This document shows positions 12,646 to 22,140 of a stretch of 64,000 bases of DNA, piece after piece (the stretch's first letter is position 1; each line of letters begins with the position of its first letter). Source of the DNA: Tolypeutes matacus (taxonomy: Eukaryota; Chordata; Mammalia; Cingulata; Chlamyphoridae). The stretch covers positions 3,560,785 through 3,624,784 of the forward strand of contig JAKSZT010038599.1 of the NCBI GenBank assembly GCA_026826555.1, read 5' to 3'. The notes beneath the pieces are model-generated. The model saw only the letters and a program-made list of their open reading frames with translations. It did no database searches and was not told the DNA's origin. Position numbers and translations under genes: made by a program.

Positions 12646-13279
12646 TATATTAGTCAGCCAAAGAGGCACTGATGCAAAGTACCAGAAATCTGTTGGTTTT
12701 GATAAAGGGTATTTATTTGGGATAAAAGCTGACAGTTACAAAGCACTAAAGAGTCCAACTTAAGGTACTGTAAGAGGTACTTTGTCACCCAAGTCAGTTG
12801 CCATGTGTTGAAGTAAGATGGTGGGCCTAGTCTCTCCTCCCTTCTTACTCTTAAGGCTCCATGGGCCCAGCACCTTCTGAGCTCAGCTACAGGCTGGCAT
12901 AGGGTTTATTTCTTTCTAGGCTTCCTCTGCTTAGCTGCTCTGTTCTCTTCAGCTGCAAACTATCAGGCAAATGGCCCATCTTTCTTCCAGGGGCTGCAGG
13001 ATCAAAGTTCTCTCCTCTGCTGTGTCTATGGAGCTTCCTTTCTTCTGGTGCCTTCTTGTGTCTTCTTAAGTGAGTGTCCATTTATATAGACTACCCAGGG
13101 GGCAGGGACTCAAACTGAGTTACACCTACTGACATGGTGAATTCAAATCCGTAATCTTAACATCAAATACATTTCATCTGAATCTAATACAGTCAAAGGG
13201 TCTCATGCCCAGAGGAACAGACCAGTTTTCAAACATAATCTCTCTTTTTGGAATTCATAAATAACCTCACACTGCCACA
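12646..13279 (-). mobile_element. Solo LTR, same family group as 1-184 and 482-981
   Basis: Minus-strand LTR of about 634 bp. On the plus strand it opens TATATTAGTCAGCC (terminal G mutated to A) and closes CTCACACTGCCACA. LTR signals on the minus strand are a TATA box (complement of TTTATATA, 13081-13088) and a polyadenylation signal (complement of TTTATT, 12712-12717). Candidate degenerate 5-bp target duplication: TCTGG at 12641-12645 versus TATAG at 13280-13284. The 64-codon minus frame at 12887-13081 is not a gene. Confidence 0.82.
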
Positions 13280-13398
13280 TATAGTGATGAAAATTGCAAC
13301 TAAATACTTTAATAAATAACTGAATAACTTTAGTTAAAAAATATCATAGTTAATGAACTTAGGGCTAGGCTATAATAAAATGCAATGCAAGCACAATT

Positions 13399-13505
13399 AC
13401 ATAATTTCCCAAACTGTAACACACAAAGGAATCATCAGGGCATCCTGTTAAAATGCAGATTCTGATTTAGTTGGTCTAGGAGGTGGATCCCCGGAATTCT
13501 CTATT
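13399..13505 (+). mobile_element. MER5-type hAT DNA transposon fragment
   Basis: AAGGAATCATCAGGGCATCCTGTTAAAATGCAGATTCTGATTTAG... followed by a (G)GTCTAGGAGGTGG block matches the internal part of the MER5A/B non-autonomous hAT-Charlie element. Terminal inverted repeats are not preserved. Confidence 0.72.
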
Positions 13506-13614
13506 TATATTAAGCTTCCAATTGACTACACATTGATTAGTAAGACTGTTGTTTTAAATACATTACTTTTGGCATGACATGAGATTTTTTTTCTTGAAAG
13601 AAATCGTTTTCTAA

Positions 13615-13715
13615 GTTGCAACTTGTCAAATGAATTATAAACCTCTTGAAAGCAGGGACAGATTTACAACTCCATGCCTCCCTAATCATGCTTAGTAGGT
13701 ATTCAATAAATGCTT
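13615..13715 (+). mobile_element. L2-class 3' end relic
   Basis: CTTGAAAGCAGGGACAGATTTACAACTCCATGCC... then TTAGTAGGTATTCAATAAATGCTT matches the widespread L2-type 3' end (GCAGGGAC...TAGGTGCTCAATAAATG). Confidence 0.65.
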
Positions 13716-13844
13716 ATCCGTAGTAGTCATGATGAGAACTTCTGTGCATAAATTGTTTTGACTTTCCAGATCCAAAAGTCTGCATTAATTGCTACATTTC
13801 AATGTTTCAAATGTTTTGAGAATTATTACCTATATACCTCACTT

Positions 13845-14075
13845 GGAGACTGAAGTTAGTATCCAAATCCTGGCTTGGCCACTTAGTGGTCTTGTGACAT
13901 TGAGAGAGTTACCCAAACCCTCTTTATACTGGTTTTTCTCATATAAAATGAAGATAGAAATTGTGCCGAGAAATGATTGTTTTGAGGATTGTATGAAATA
14001 GTACATGCTAAGAAACATGTACCTGGCATATATTAAGCTCTCAATGAATGCTAGTTTATTATTCTTGATATTATT
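13845..14075 (+). mobile_element. MIR SINE, near full length
   Basis: Sense MIR with the full order of blocks: a tRNA-derived-like head (ATCCAAATCCTGGCTTGGCC), CACTTAGTGGTCTTGTGACATTGAGAGAGTTACCCAAACC, TTTTCTCATATAAAATGAAGATAG, then GAGGATTGTATGAAATAGTACATGC and TACCTGGCATATATTAAGCTCTCAATGAATG. The 70-codon frame through it is chance. Confidence 0.88.
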
Positions 14076-14079
14076 ATTT

Positions 14080-15580
14080 TATATGTGATGTGTATAGTAT
14101 ATATTAGATATAAAAAAGTTATCACTGTTTTTAAAATTTGTAACAAGCTGATCTCTATTGTGTTTGAAGTCTGATAATATAAATCTACTTTAATTTCTAT
14201 AACATAGGATCAAATGTTTCAACTTTATAGTCTCTTGTTTAAGAATATATAATGCTTATAAAAATACAATGAAATATAATACTTAAGTTATTATTCATTA
14301 CTTAGTATGCTGTTCATGAAGAGCAGTACTGAAATTTCATTGTTCATAATATCAGATGACCATTTCCATGAGTTACACCTTTTATTTAGTTGAACAGCAT
14401 GTACCACTATACCTAACAAAAGATACCTTACTTGTGACTAAATTTATATATGATATAGCACTCATACCTTCACAATCATAATCCTTTAAATAATTATAAC
14501 TGATAAATTACACATAAATAATGTCATTAGTTTCTTATTTCTACAAAGAAAAATATCAGTTTAAAAGCCCTATGAGTTAAAAAAAAAAAAAAAAAAGAAA
14601 CTGCAAAAAATTTTCTTCATTCTTTACTCTTACAATAATGATGCACATCAAGCATACCAAAGCTGCAGAATTCTTCCTTGAATATATGAAATTGAAAAGG
14701 TTATTTAATTCAATTTTGGAAGCAACCATAGTCTGTTAACCCAGGGCATACATTCTTCTGAAATATATCTAGTCATTGATTCAACAAATAATTATTTAGT
14801 ACTTATTGTATTCTAGATGTTATATTGAACCAAACAATAGCAAGGAACAGAATAAAAACCCTGCTAAGTAGAGACATAGTCTGAGAGCACATCTAAATGA
14901 TACCTACTCCAGTCTTGAAAATCTGTGTAGGATCCCTGGAGAAGGCTAGTGTAAGGAGGATTCCAGTCACGTGATAAAAGTCTAAATTGTGGGCATCTCC
15001 TCCATACACCACCATATGTTTTCTATCAGTGGATATTATAGGACAGATGAGTTTTTTTGTTTGTTTGTTTGTTTTTGTTTTAAAGCAGGGTAATTTTAAT
15101 CTTCAGCTGATTTCCATATCATTTTATTTCTTTTTGGGTGCATTTTTTATCAAAATAATTGATTACAAAGATATGTTTACTCCTTATAATCATATAAAAG
15201 AAGAAAATAGAATAAAACCACCGTTATATCCATTTATGACCAAGTAATGATAGGCTAAATTCTTAGTCTGAGAAGATAAAAATTATGGTGGTCATACTTA
15301 CTATAAATTTTCCATGATTGATGGTGTAATTGCAAATTGGATTTTATTATCTGATTTACTCATTGGGTGCTAGAATGGATTGTTTTGGAGTCTATTCTTA
15401 TGATAATTTATTGATGAGTGAATTGGCTTTGAAATCTATTATCTCCATTTAAGGACATATAGTTAATATAGCAGAAATATTACAACAAGGTCAGCTAGGG
15501 ATCCAGTATTTCACACACTGAAGAGAGACACAAATGGAGTTTCAATCCAGTTGCACTGTCTACTGACTATACATTATATA
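14080..15580. other. Anonymous AT-rich sequence with simple repeats
   Basis: Contains an A16-18 tract near 14579-14596, an ancient L2-like block near 14778-14880 and a (TTTG)n stretch at 15052-15082. No gene recognised. Confidence 0.55.
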
Positions 15581-15658
15581 ACCTCTTGAAACCCTCATTG
15601 GCTAACAAGAGGCAGAGAGTGATGAAAGTCACTCTAATTGGCTTCCATTTTTTTGCAG

Positions 15659-15721
15659 CCAATGAAACTGTGGGTTCTTTACTAAGGGATGAAGAAAGAT
15701 ACCATTTATATTGGTATCCAG
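15659..15721 (+). other. Candidate 63-bp exon (prediction only)
   Basis: A pyrimidine-rich acceptor ending TTTTTTTGCAG at 15658 is followed by 63 bases and then a consensus donor GTAAGAT at 15722. A branch-point-like CTCTAAT lies about 25 bases upstream of the acceptor. The length is a multiple of three. Of three frames only one is open: it enters at codon position 2 and encodes about NETVGSLLRDEERYHLYWYPG. I do not recognise that peptide. It may be a real cassette exon of an unseen gene, a decoy exon, or chance, since splice-like pairs are common in AT-rich DNA. Confidence 0.25.
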
Positions 15722-16380
15722 GTAAGATAGGAAATTCAAGTGCTCAATTTTCTCCAACAAGATTCCTGATGACTATGAAAGATGTTTCTCCAGCTCAGAA
15801 ATTCAATCAGGTTACAATGGTTTTCAGAATATGACAAGTGTGGAAGAGAAGGGCATTTATTGATGGAATGCAGAGTAATGGACGCTTGCAGGTTGAAGAC
15901 ATCCTTTATTTTATGTGTTCCATGCAAGAGCCAGTGACACATGAATTATCAGTTATTTCAATATCACCACCCAATCAAACTATTATCTTTCATTTCTTGT
16001 GCTTTCTGTTACGATATTAACCTTTCTGGAAATTCCCTTGCCCCTCACTAAGAAGTTACATATTTTCTTAGGTTTGGGACCCGCTCTAGCACTCCCTGAA
16101 AGTAAGTCTTCTCTGACTGCTTCTGTTGGAAGTGAATCCTCACTCTTCTTAATTCATGTAACTTTGGAACTGAATCACTATTAGGCAAATGTCACTTACT
16201 TTCTTTTACTGCTACTTCAGGCAATTAGTTTCTCTACACTAGCACATCCCTTAAAAAAATAAGAACTTGAGTTTTAGACTAAAAACTTCAGTAAAGGAAG
16301 GCAGCCCATAGCCTCCTTTAACAGTTGGTCTTTCACCATTAATTAGGATGTAATTTATGGGTTTTCATAGACATTTTTTA
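15722..16380. other. Unassigned sequence
   Basis: No repeat or gene recognised. Overlapping short frames on both strands (15736-15942 minus, 15838-16020 plus, 15999-16184 plus) have no domain signatures. Confidence 0.5.
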
Positions 16381-16384
16381 TCTG

Positions 16385-16705
16385 GTAGATGAAATTACTT
16401 TAATAACAAGAACAGAGCAAGGACGTCTACTCTGACCACCCTTATTCAACATTGTATTAGAGGTATGAGCCAAGAACTAGACAAGAAAAGCCATAGAAGG
16501 CATCGAGACTGGAAAACATATAAAATAAATAAAACTACCTTTATTAGTAGACAGCATGCTTTTCAATGTAAAAAATCATTTAAAAAACAAGAAATATACA
16601 ATAGGTGGTTAACCCAGTCACATGATAAAACATCAATACATAAAAATAATTATTTTTATATACTAGAAATGAACACTTGGATATTGAAATAAAATTGAAA
16701 GTACC
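16385..16705 (+). mobile_element. L1 ORF2 reverse-transcriptase fragment
   Basis: GAACAGAGCAAGGACGTCTACTCTGACCACCCTTATTCAACATTGTATTAGAGGT encodes a decayed RT segment just before the catalytic YxDD region (TLIQHCIRGMSQELDKKSHR). It continues to GAAATGAACACTTGGATATTGAAATAAA, another conserved L1 ORF2 block, with a deletion between. Broken copy. Confidence 0.82.
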
Positions 16706-16709
16706 AAAC

Positions 16710-17757
16710 TTTCACTTCCAGATGTGATGGAGAACCAGAAATTTGATTTATTCTCCTGTCTTAACAAACTAAAAAGTATATGAAACAATGGGTTTGGGGA
16801 CATTGCACAATAAGTAGGCAGTCATAGGAAAGGAGAGTGATCCCAGAGAAAGTGAATCACATGAGTACAACCCTACAATTGCTTCAGTTTACTGCTTGCA
16901 GAGCATTTCCATGTCACAGATCAGGGAAGGGAAATCCAAATTGAAACCATTATTTTCTGAGTTAATAAGACAAAAGTGAGAATTCAGGGAGGCCAAAACA
17001 TATAGAATTAGCAGGACAGATCATCAGAGAAAAGGAGCTGCATAGAAAGAGAAATTTCTGGAAATCTGCAGTTATTTCTCCTTGGATCTTCAGCTGAGAA
17101 TGGAACTGTGCAGGTTCCTGAGGGAAGTACCTGAAACTGGGGAAAAAAACAGTGAAAGGAAAGAGATGAAATTAATTTCTAGAACTCACACAGAGTTAGG
17201 ATACCTCATATCCCACCAGCCGCAGTACAATTCCTCTCAATATCCTGGACATTGGATTGAGTACTCAGAACTAAGAATTGCACAATATTACCCCTAGATT
17301 AAGAGCACTGTAGTGTCATATAACATAGTTAAAATGTAAGACTTGAAATTACCAAAATGGTTCCAAGTAATTGGACTATGTGCCAGAATATGAAAATATC
17401 TGGTATAAAACAATGTACAATTAATAATTCCTGGCATCCTGTCAAAATTGTAAGACATGTCAAAAAGACAGGAAAATGTGACTCATAATAAAGAGCAACA
17501 TCAATAAATAAAAAGATCCAGAAATGAAACAAATGATAAAACTTGTAGTCAAGGTTATTTCTTATGTTAAAGATAATAGAAAACATGAACATGTTTAGGA
17601 GAAACATGAAAGGTATGGAAGTTTAAAAAAATCAAGTTTCTGTGATTGAAAAATACAATTTTTGTGAGAAAAAATATACTATACAATGGATGGCATGATC
17701 AGCAGATTAGACATTCCAGTATGGTACATTAGCTTATTTGAAACATAGAATTAAGGC
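16710..17757 (+). mobile_element. Probable old L1/HAL1-type 5' region
   Basis: The segment lacks coding capacity, but its last part (TATACTATACAATGGATGGCATGATCAGCAGATTAGACATT, 17676-17716) is strongly like the start of the ORF1 region of old L1/HAL1 elements. The upstream part is assigned by continuity. Sense orientation, heavily decayed. Confidence 0.5.
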
Positions 17758-17758
17758 A

Positions 17759-17785
<27 letters not shown>
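17758..17785 (+). repeat. Poly(A) tract
   Basis: Near-perfect run of about 27 A separating two L1 segments. It could be an internal A-rich site expanded by slippage or the tail of the upstream element. Confidence 0.9.
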
Positions 17786-17789
<4 letters not shown>

Positions 17790-18300
17790 AGTGCATCAAT
17801 GAGTTAGTTTAAATTTCTTAGATCAAATGCAAAAAAATAGAAATCACAAAAGAAAAATAAATTGGACTCCATGAAAAATAACAATTCTGAGATTTGAAAG
17901 ACATGCTAAAGAATTTGGAAAGATGAGACACAGACAGGGAGAAAATATTTGCAAACAATATAATTGTCAAAAGAATGATAACCAGAGTATGTAAAAAAAA
18001 CTCTCAAAACTCAATAATAAGAAAATAAACAACCTAATTATAAAACTGGGCAAAAAATTTGAACAGATACTTCACTGAAGAAATGATAAGAGGTGCACAT
18101 TAGCACATAAAAAGAGGTTCAACATCTTTCAACATTAGCAAAATGCAAATTAAAATCAAAATGAGATATCACTACACAACTATTAGAATTTCTCAAAAAT
18201 TTTTGAAAAAAAAATCCTGGAAATGTCTGGCGCAACTGGAAGACTTATACATTGCTGGTAGGAGGATGAAATGAAACAGTACTTTTTAAAATTTCTTGGC
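17790..18300 (+). mobile_element. L1 ORF2 C-terminal region
   Basis: Clear nucleotide match to the L1 ORF2 block with AATTGGACTCCATGAAAAAT, GGGAGAAAATATTTGCAAAC, AAAACTGGGCAAAAAATTTGAACAG, TTCAACATTAGCAAAATGCAAATTAAAATCAAAATGAGATATCACT (about 18130-18174) and ATACATTGCTGGTAGGAGG. Frames broken. Confidence 0.87.
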
Positions 18301-18469
18301 AGAGTCTTGTAGGGTTCTATCCCATTTTCCTGACATCTTATAACGTTATTACTGATGATTGATTCAAAATGTATTTACATTTACTCTTATATAAACCAAC
18401 ATCTTTGCTTATTTTATCTGGGATCATTTTTTTTTCTGACTCATGCATTTTTAAGTCAAACTATTTTGG

Positions 18470-19140
18470 CATTCACTTTATATTAAAGTACCTCAATTTT
18501 GTCTCGCTTGTATTCTTTATCTACTAAAGGAAAAATTTTCTGGAGTTAGAATTGTAGGTTGACACTAATATTTTCTTAGCACAATAAAGACACTATTCAA
18601 ATGTCTTCTGGATTTCCTTGTTACTATTAATAAGTTAGTTGTCTATCTGGGTGTCATTTTTTTTTATAAGTAATTTATTTGTATTTCTGTTGCTTTTTCT
18701 CACTCTGATGATTCCCCCCCCCCTTCCTTTTCCAGTTCTGCAATTTTACTCTTCTGATTGAGTCTGGGTTTTCATGGGATTTTGGTGTGGTTCCTGAATC
18801 CAATGATTAGTGCCTTTAATAGAATTTGGTTAATTTTTCAACCATTATATTATTAAATATTACATTTTCCTCATTCTTTCTACTTTATCCTTCATAAAAT
18901 ACAATTATAACTTCTTAATATCTTGTAACGCTGTGTGCAAATCTCCCAACCTCTCATTATATAGTACATATTTTTGGTTCTTTGAGCTGCATTCTGGATA
19001 TATATATATTTTCTATTTATCTTCTACTCTTTAATTCTCTCCTCAACTCTGTCTAAAAGGATTTCCTTGACCCTGAGTTTTACATTGTATTTATTTTAAT
19101 TTTATAAGTTTTATAGATTTGCTTTTACAATTATTAGGGT
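18470..19140 (-). mobile_element. Antisense old L1 fragment
   Basis: Antisense L1M/HAL1-like text: TTTCTGTTGCTTTTTCTCACTCTG, GAGTCTGGGTTTTCATGGGA, CAACCATTATATTATTAAATATTACATTTTCCTCATTC. This is the opposite orientation to the flanking L1 pieces, so it is an independent insertion or an inversion. It contains a C10-11 run near 18714-18723. Confidence 0.6.
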
Positions 19141-19760
19141 TTTTAAGATAGTCTTTATTTTTCTTGTTTAAATTTCTTGCTATAAAGTAAGAAAAGTGAG
19201 CTTTAAAAAACATATTAAACATAATTATCTTATAATCAAGGAATTAAAAATACAAAATTGTAATTCTTTAAGAGTAGAATTTTGCTGTTTACTACTACTT
19301 TTTAACTCCAATACATTGACTCCTTTTGAGAATATTTTTAATGCAGAACATATTTTCCTTGAAATTTTATGTTGGAAAATGTTTAAAGCTTAAAGAGAGT
19401 AATTGAGATTACTTCTTTCCACTATCTGTGGGCATCACAAACTGAGGTTCACTTAAATATTATGTTTAAGGCTACTTATAATAGATTTGAACTACAAACA
19501 CAAACATGGGTCAAGTCTGGTTACAAATTCTTGGCCTTTGGCTACTTTATTTAGGGGGTATTCTGGATCTCTAATCTTCATTATAGTTCTTTAAAACATC
19601 TGTATTAAAAATTTAAAAGATTTTAGAAGTTAAAATACATTTTCAAGAAATAATGCAATGTTTTATTCTGTCTCTAATTCTCAAACCACTTATTCGTCAT
19701 GTGTACATAGGACTCTAGTTGTTGAATTTTTATAGGAAGTATTTCAGAATTTAAAATTAA
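19141..19760. other. Anonymous AT-rich sequence
   Basis: No gene or clear repeat; a decayed continuation of L1 is possible. Confidence 0.5.
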
Positions 19761-19763
19761 TAA

Positions 19764-20205
19764 GGGAAACAGATGTGGTTTAAGTGATTGGGCCCCCGTC
19801 TACCCTATGGGAGGCCCCAGATTCATTTCCTGGGGCCTCCTGGTGAAAGCGAGCTGGTCCATCAGGCGAGCTGGCCCCACGCTGAGACCTGGTTCTGCAC
19901 GGAGAGCTGGCCCATGTGGAGAGCTGGCCCATGTGGAAAGCTGGCAAAACAAAAGGGACAAAGAGGAGAGACAATGAGAGACACAACAAACCAGTAAGCT
20001 GAGGTGGCACAAGCGATTGAGTGCCTCTCTCCCACATCAGAGGTCTCAGGATTGGTTCCCGGTGCATCCTAAAGAGAAGATGAGAAGAGAATACAAGCAG
20101 ACACAGAGAGTATACAGCAAATGAACACAGAGAGCAAGACAGCAAGTACAAAAAACAAGGGGGAATAAATAAAAAAAATAAATCTTTAAAAAAATTTAAC
20201 AAAAA
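19764..20205 (+). mobile_element. Dimeric tRNA-derived SINE (DAS-like, xenarthran)
   Basis: Two tRNA-like heads in tandem. Monomer 1 begins GGGAAACAGATGTGGTTTAAGTGATTG with a degenerate B box near 19820-19830. Monomer 2 begins near 20000 with A-box-like GGTGGCACAAGCGATTGAG and a B box GGATTGGTTCC at 20049-20059. The 3' end is AATAAATAAAAAAAATAAATC followed by an A-rich tail, as in the SINE at 29088. The linker holds a tandem 17-mer (19904-19920, 19921-19937). DAS SINEs are described from armadillo; the assignment rests on this architecture. A 140-codon minus-strand frame across it is a by-product. Confidence 0.83.
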
Positions 20206-20735
20206 AGGAATAGATTTATTTTCTTTCTCAAAGTTTTCCTGTTAATAGTAAACATAAAAGTCTTTTATGGACAAGTACAAATGAAAATTTATGAGCAAGA
20301 TTATAATTTGCTGATGGGATATCTTTGAATTGAGCAACTTCCAGCTTCTACCAGTCCCAGTATAAGAGATTTCATCTACCCCAATAGTCTTGAAAGGATA
20401 TCAACCAGAAAATACAAGTTAGCTTATCATTCCATCAGCATTATTTTTAAGATTAGGGCAAAGGATTGAATTATGTACAGAAAATAGAACAGTAACTACA
20501 AATAATTTTAGATCATTTAAAATATTAAAAGCAAATGTACATTATGAAATACATTTGTTATAAGATTTAAACTTTTCTATAATTCACAAGTATATAATTT
20601 TAAAAGTAATAAATATTAAATATAAACAATGATTGCTTTACTTTTTTTCTAACAGAAGCACATTTACCAGATTCATAAACATATGAGATGTAGAACATTT
20701 AGAATACACTTTACAGTAAAAAAGATCTTAATTTC
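20206..20735. other. Anonymous AT-rich sequence
   Basis: Nothing recognised. Confidence 0.5.
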
Positions 20736-20739
20736 CTGA

Positions 20740-21265
20740 GAATGCTAACAGGTCTGGGTGAAAACTCAATGAAAGAAGATAGAACCGAGTTCAGTAAAGT
20801 GGTGATATATAAGATCAATACACAAAAATTAGTAGCATTCCTGAACACTAATAATGAACAATCCGAGGAGGAAATCAAGAAAAAAAAAAAGCATTTAAAA
20901 TAGCAACTAAGAGAATTTAATATCTAGGGGTAAACTTAACTAAAAGTGTAAAGGACTTGTACACATAAAACTATATGCCATTGCTAAAGGAAATCAAAGA
21001 AGACCTAAATAAATGGTAGAATATTCCATGTTCATGGATTGAAAGACAAAATATCATTAAGATGTAGGTCCTATCCAAATTGATTTACAGATTCAACACC
21101 ATCTCAATAAAAGTTCCAACATCATTTTTACAGAACTGGAAAAGCCAATTATCAAATTTAATTGGAAAAATAAATGGCCCTGAAAAGCCAAAAACATCTT
21201 GAAAAAGAAAAATGACATTAGAGGAATCACACTACCTGACTCTAATTTCTATCTTTCCCATCAAA
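20740..21265 (+). mobile_element. L1 ORF2 fragment
   Basis: Well-ordered L1 ORF2 sequence: GATATATAAGATCAATACAC, AAATTAGTAGCATTCCTGAACACTAATAATGAACAATC, AATATCTAGGGGTAAACTTAAC, ATGGTAGAATATTCCATGTTCATGGATTG, CCAAATTGATTTACAGATTCAA, AACTGGAAAAGCCAATTATC. It covers the same domain as the fragment at 185-476. Stops and frameshifts are present; inactive. Confidence 0.9.
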
Positions 21266-22140
21266 CAGTGTAAAATTTATTTCATGAATTATAAACTATT
21301 AGAAAATAGGAATGTATGCAAAGCTGGATACATTCATTGTATAAATACAAGGAGGTAATTACAATATGTGTTTTGTTGACGGTAATATTAGTGAGATCTC
21401 TCAAGCAAAAACTAATGGAGAATACCTCCTTGCTTCCATTATTTTATTTTTTCTTCCAATTCAGTTTACAGATTCTTACTGCTCCATACCAGGTGGATTA
21501 ATCTGCTTCAGATGATTTCCTAGCAATTCAGAGATATGCCAAACCATTTGAGGCTGTTCTTTAATGTGTCATTCAGGATTTTTATCTTTTATTTTTATTC
21601 TTTATGTGTGTGTATATAAATACAAATATTGCCTGTAATATCTAAAATCATTCCATTGTTGCATTTTAAAAAATATTTTCTTGAATCTCATTTTCCTCAA
21701 TGTATAGTTTTTCACACCAATATTCTAGGACTTGATAATGAGAAACATGACTACTTATTGATATTATATCTTCAGATTGGACCAAAGTTTAAACAGTCAT
21801 GCCATTTTTCTAATTCTGTGGGTTTTCTTTCCTTCATATATTGAGACTAGAGATATTAGTAATATTCTGGGTCCAAAGTATAGAGCATTGTGAGATATAA
21901 CAGAATGTGTATGATTAGGGAAGTCAAGCGACTTTGATTTGATTCCTAAGCCTGATTTTGACTGAGTCACTTAAGTTCATTTTATTTTCTTTGACTGTTA
22001 ACCAGCAAATATTATTTTCTTTCTAACTTCAGACTTTTGTTCCAAATCAAAAATAAGATAATATATGAAACATAAAAAAAATTGTAAATTACTTGAAGAC
22101 AATAAAGTAGAACTATTAGTAGTAGTACAATAATTACTTT
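21266..22140. other. Unassigned AT-rich sequence, possible MIR at 21900-22000
   Basis: 21945-21985 (CCTGATTTTGACTGAGTCACTTAAGTTC) weakly resembles MIR. The last 65 bases (22071-22140) recur twice at 24710-24920 (see findings). Confidence 0.45.

Noticed and set aside
19780..20202. 140-codon minus-strand frame, the longest in the window
   Set aside because: It runs antisense through the dimeric SINE, and its hydrophobic Leu/Cys-rich composition is the translation of the SINE's purine-rich tail and tRNA heads.
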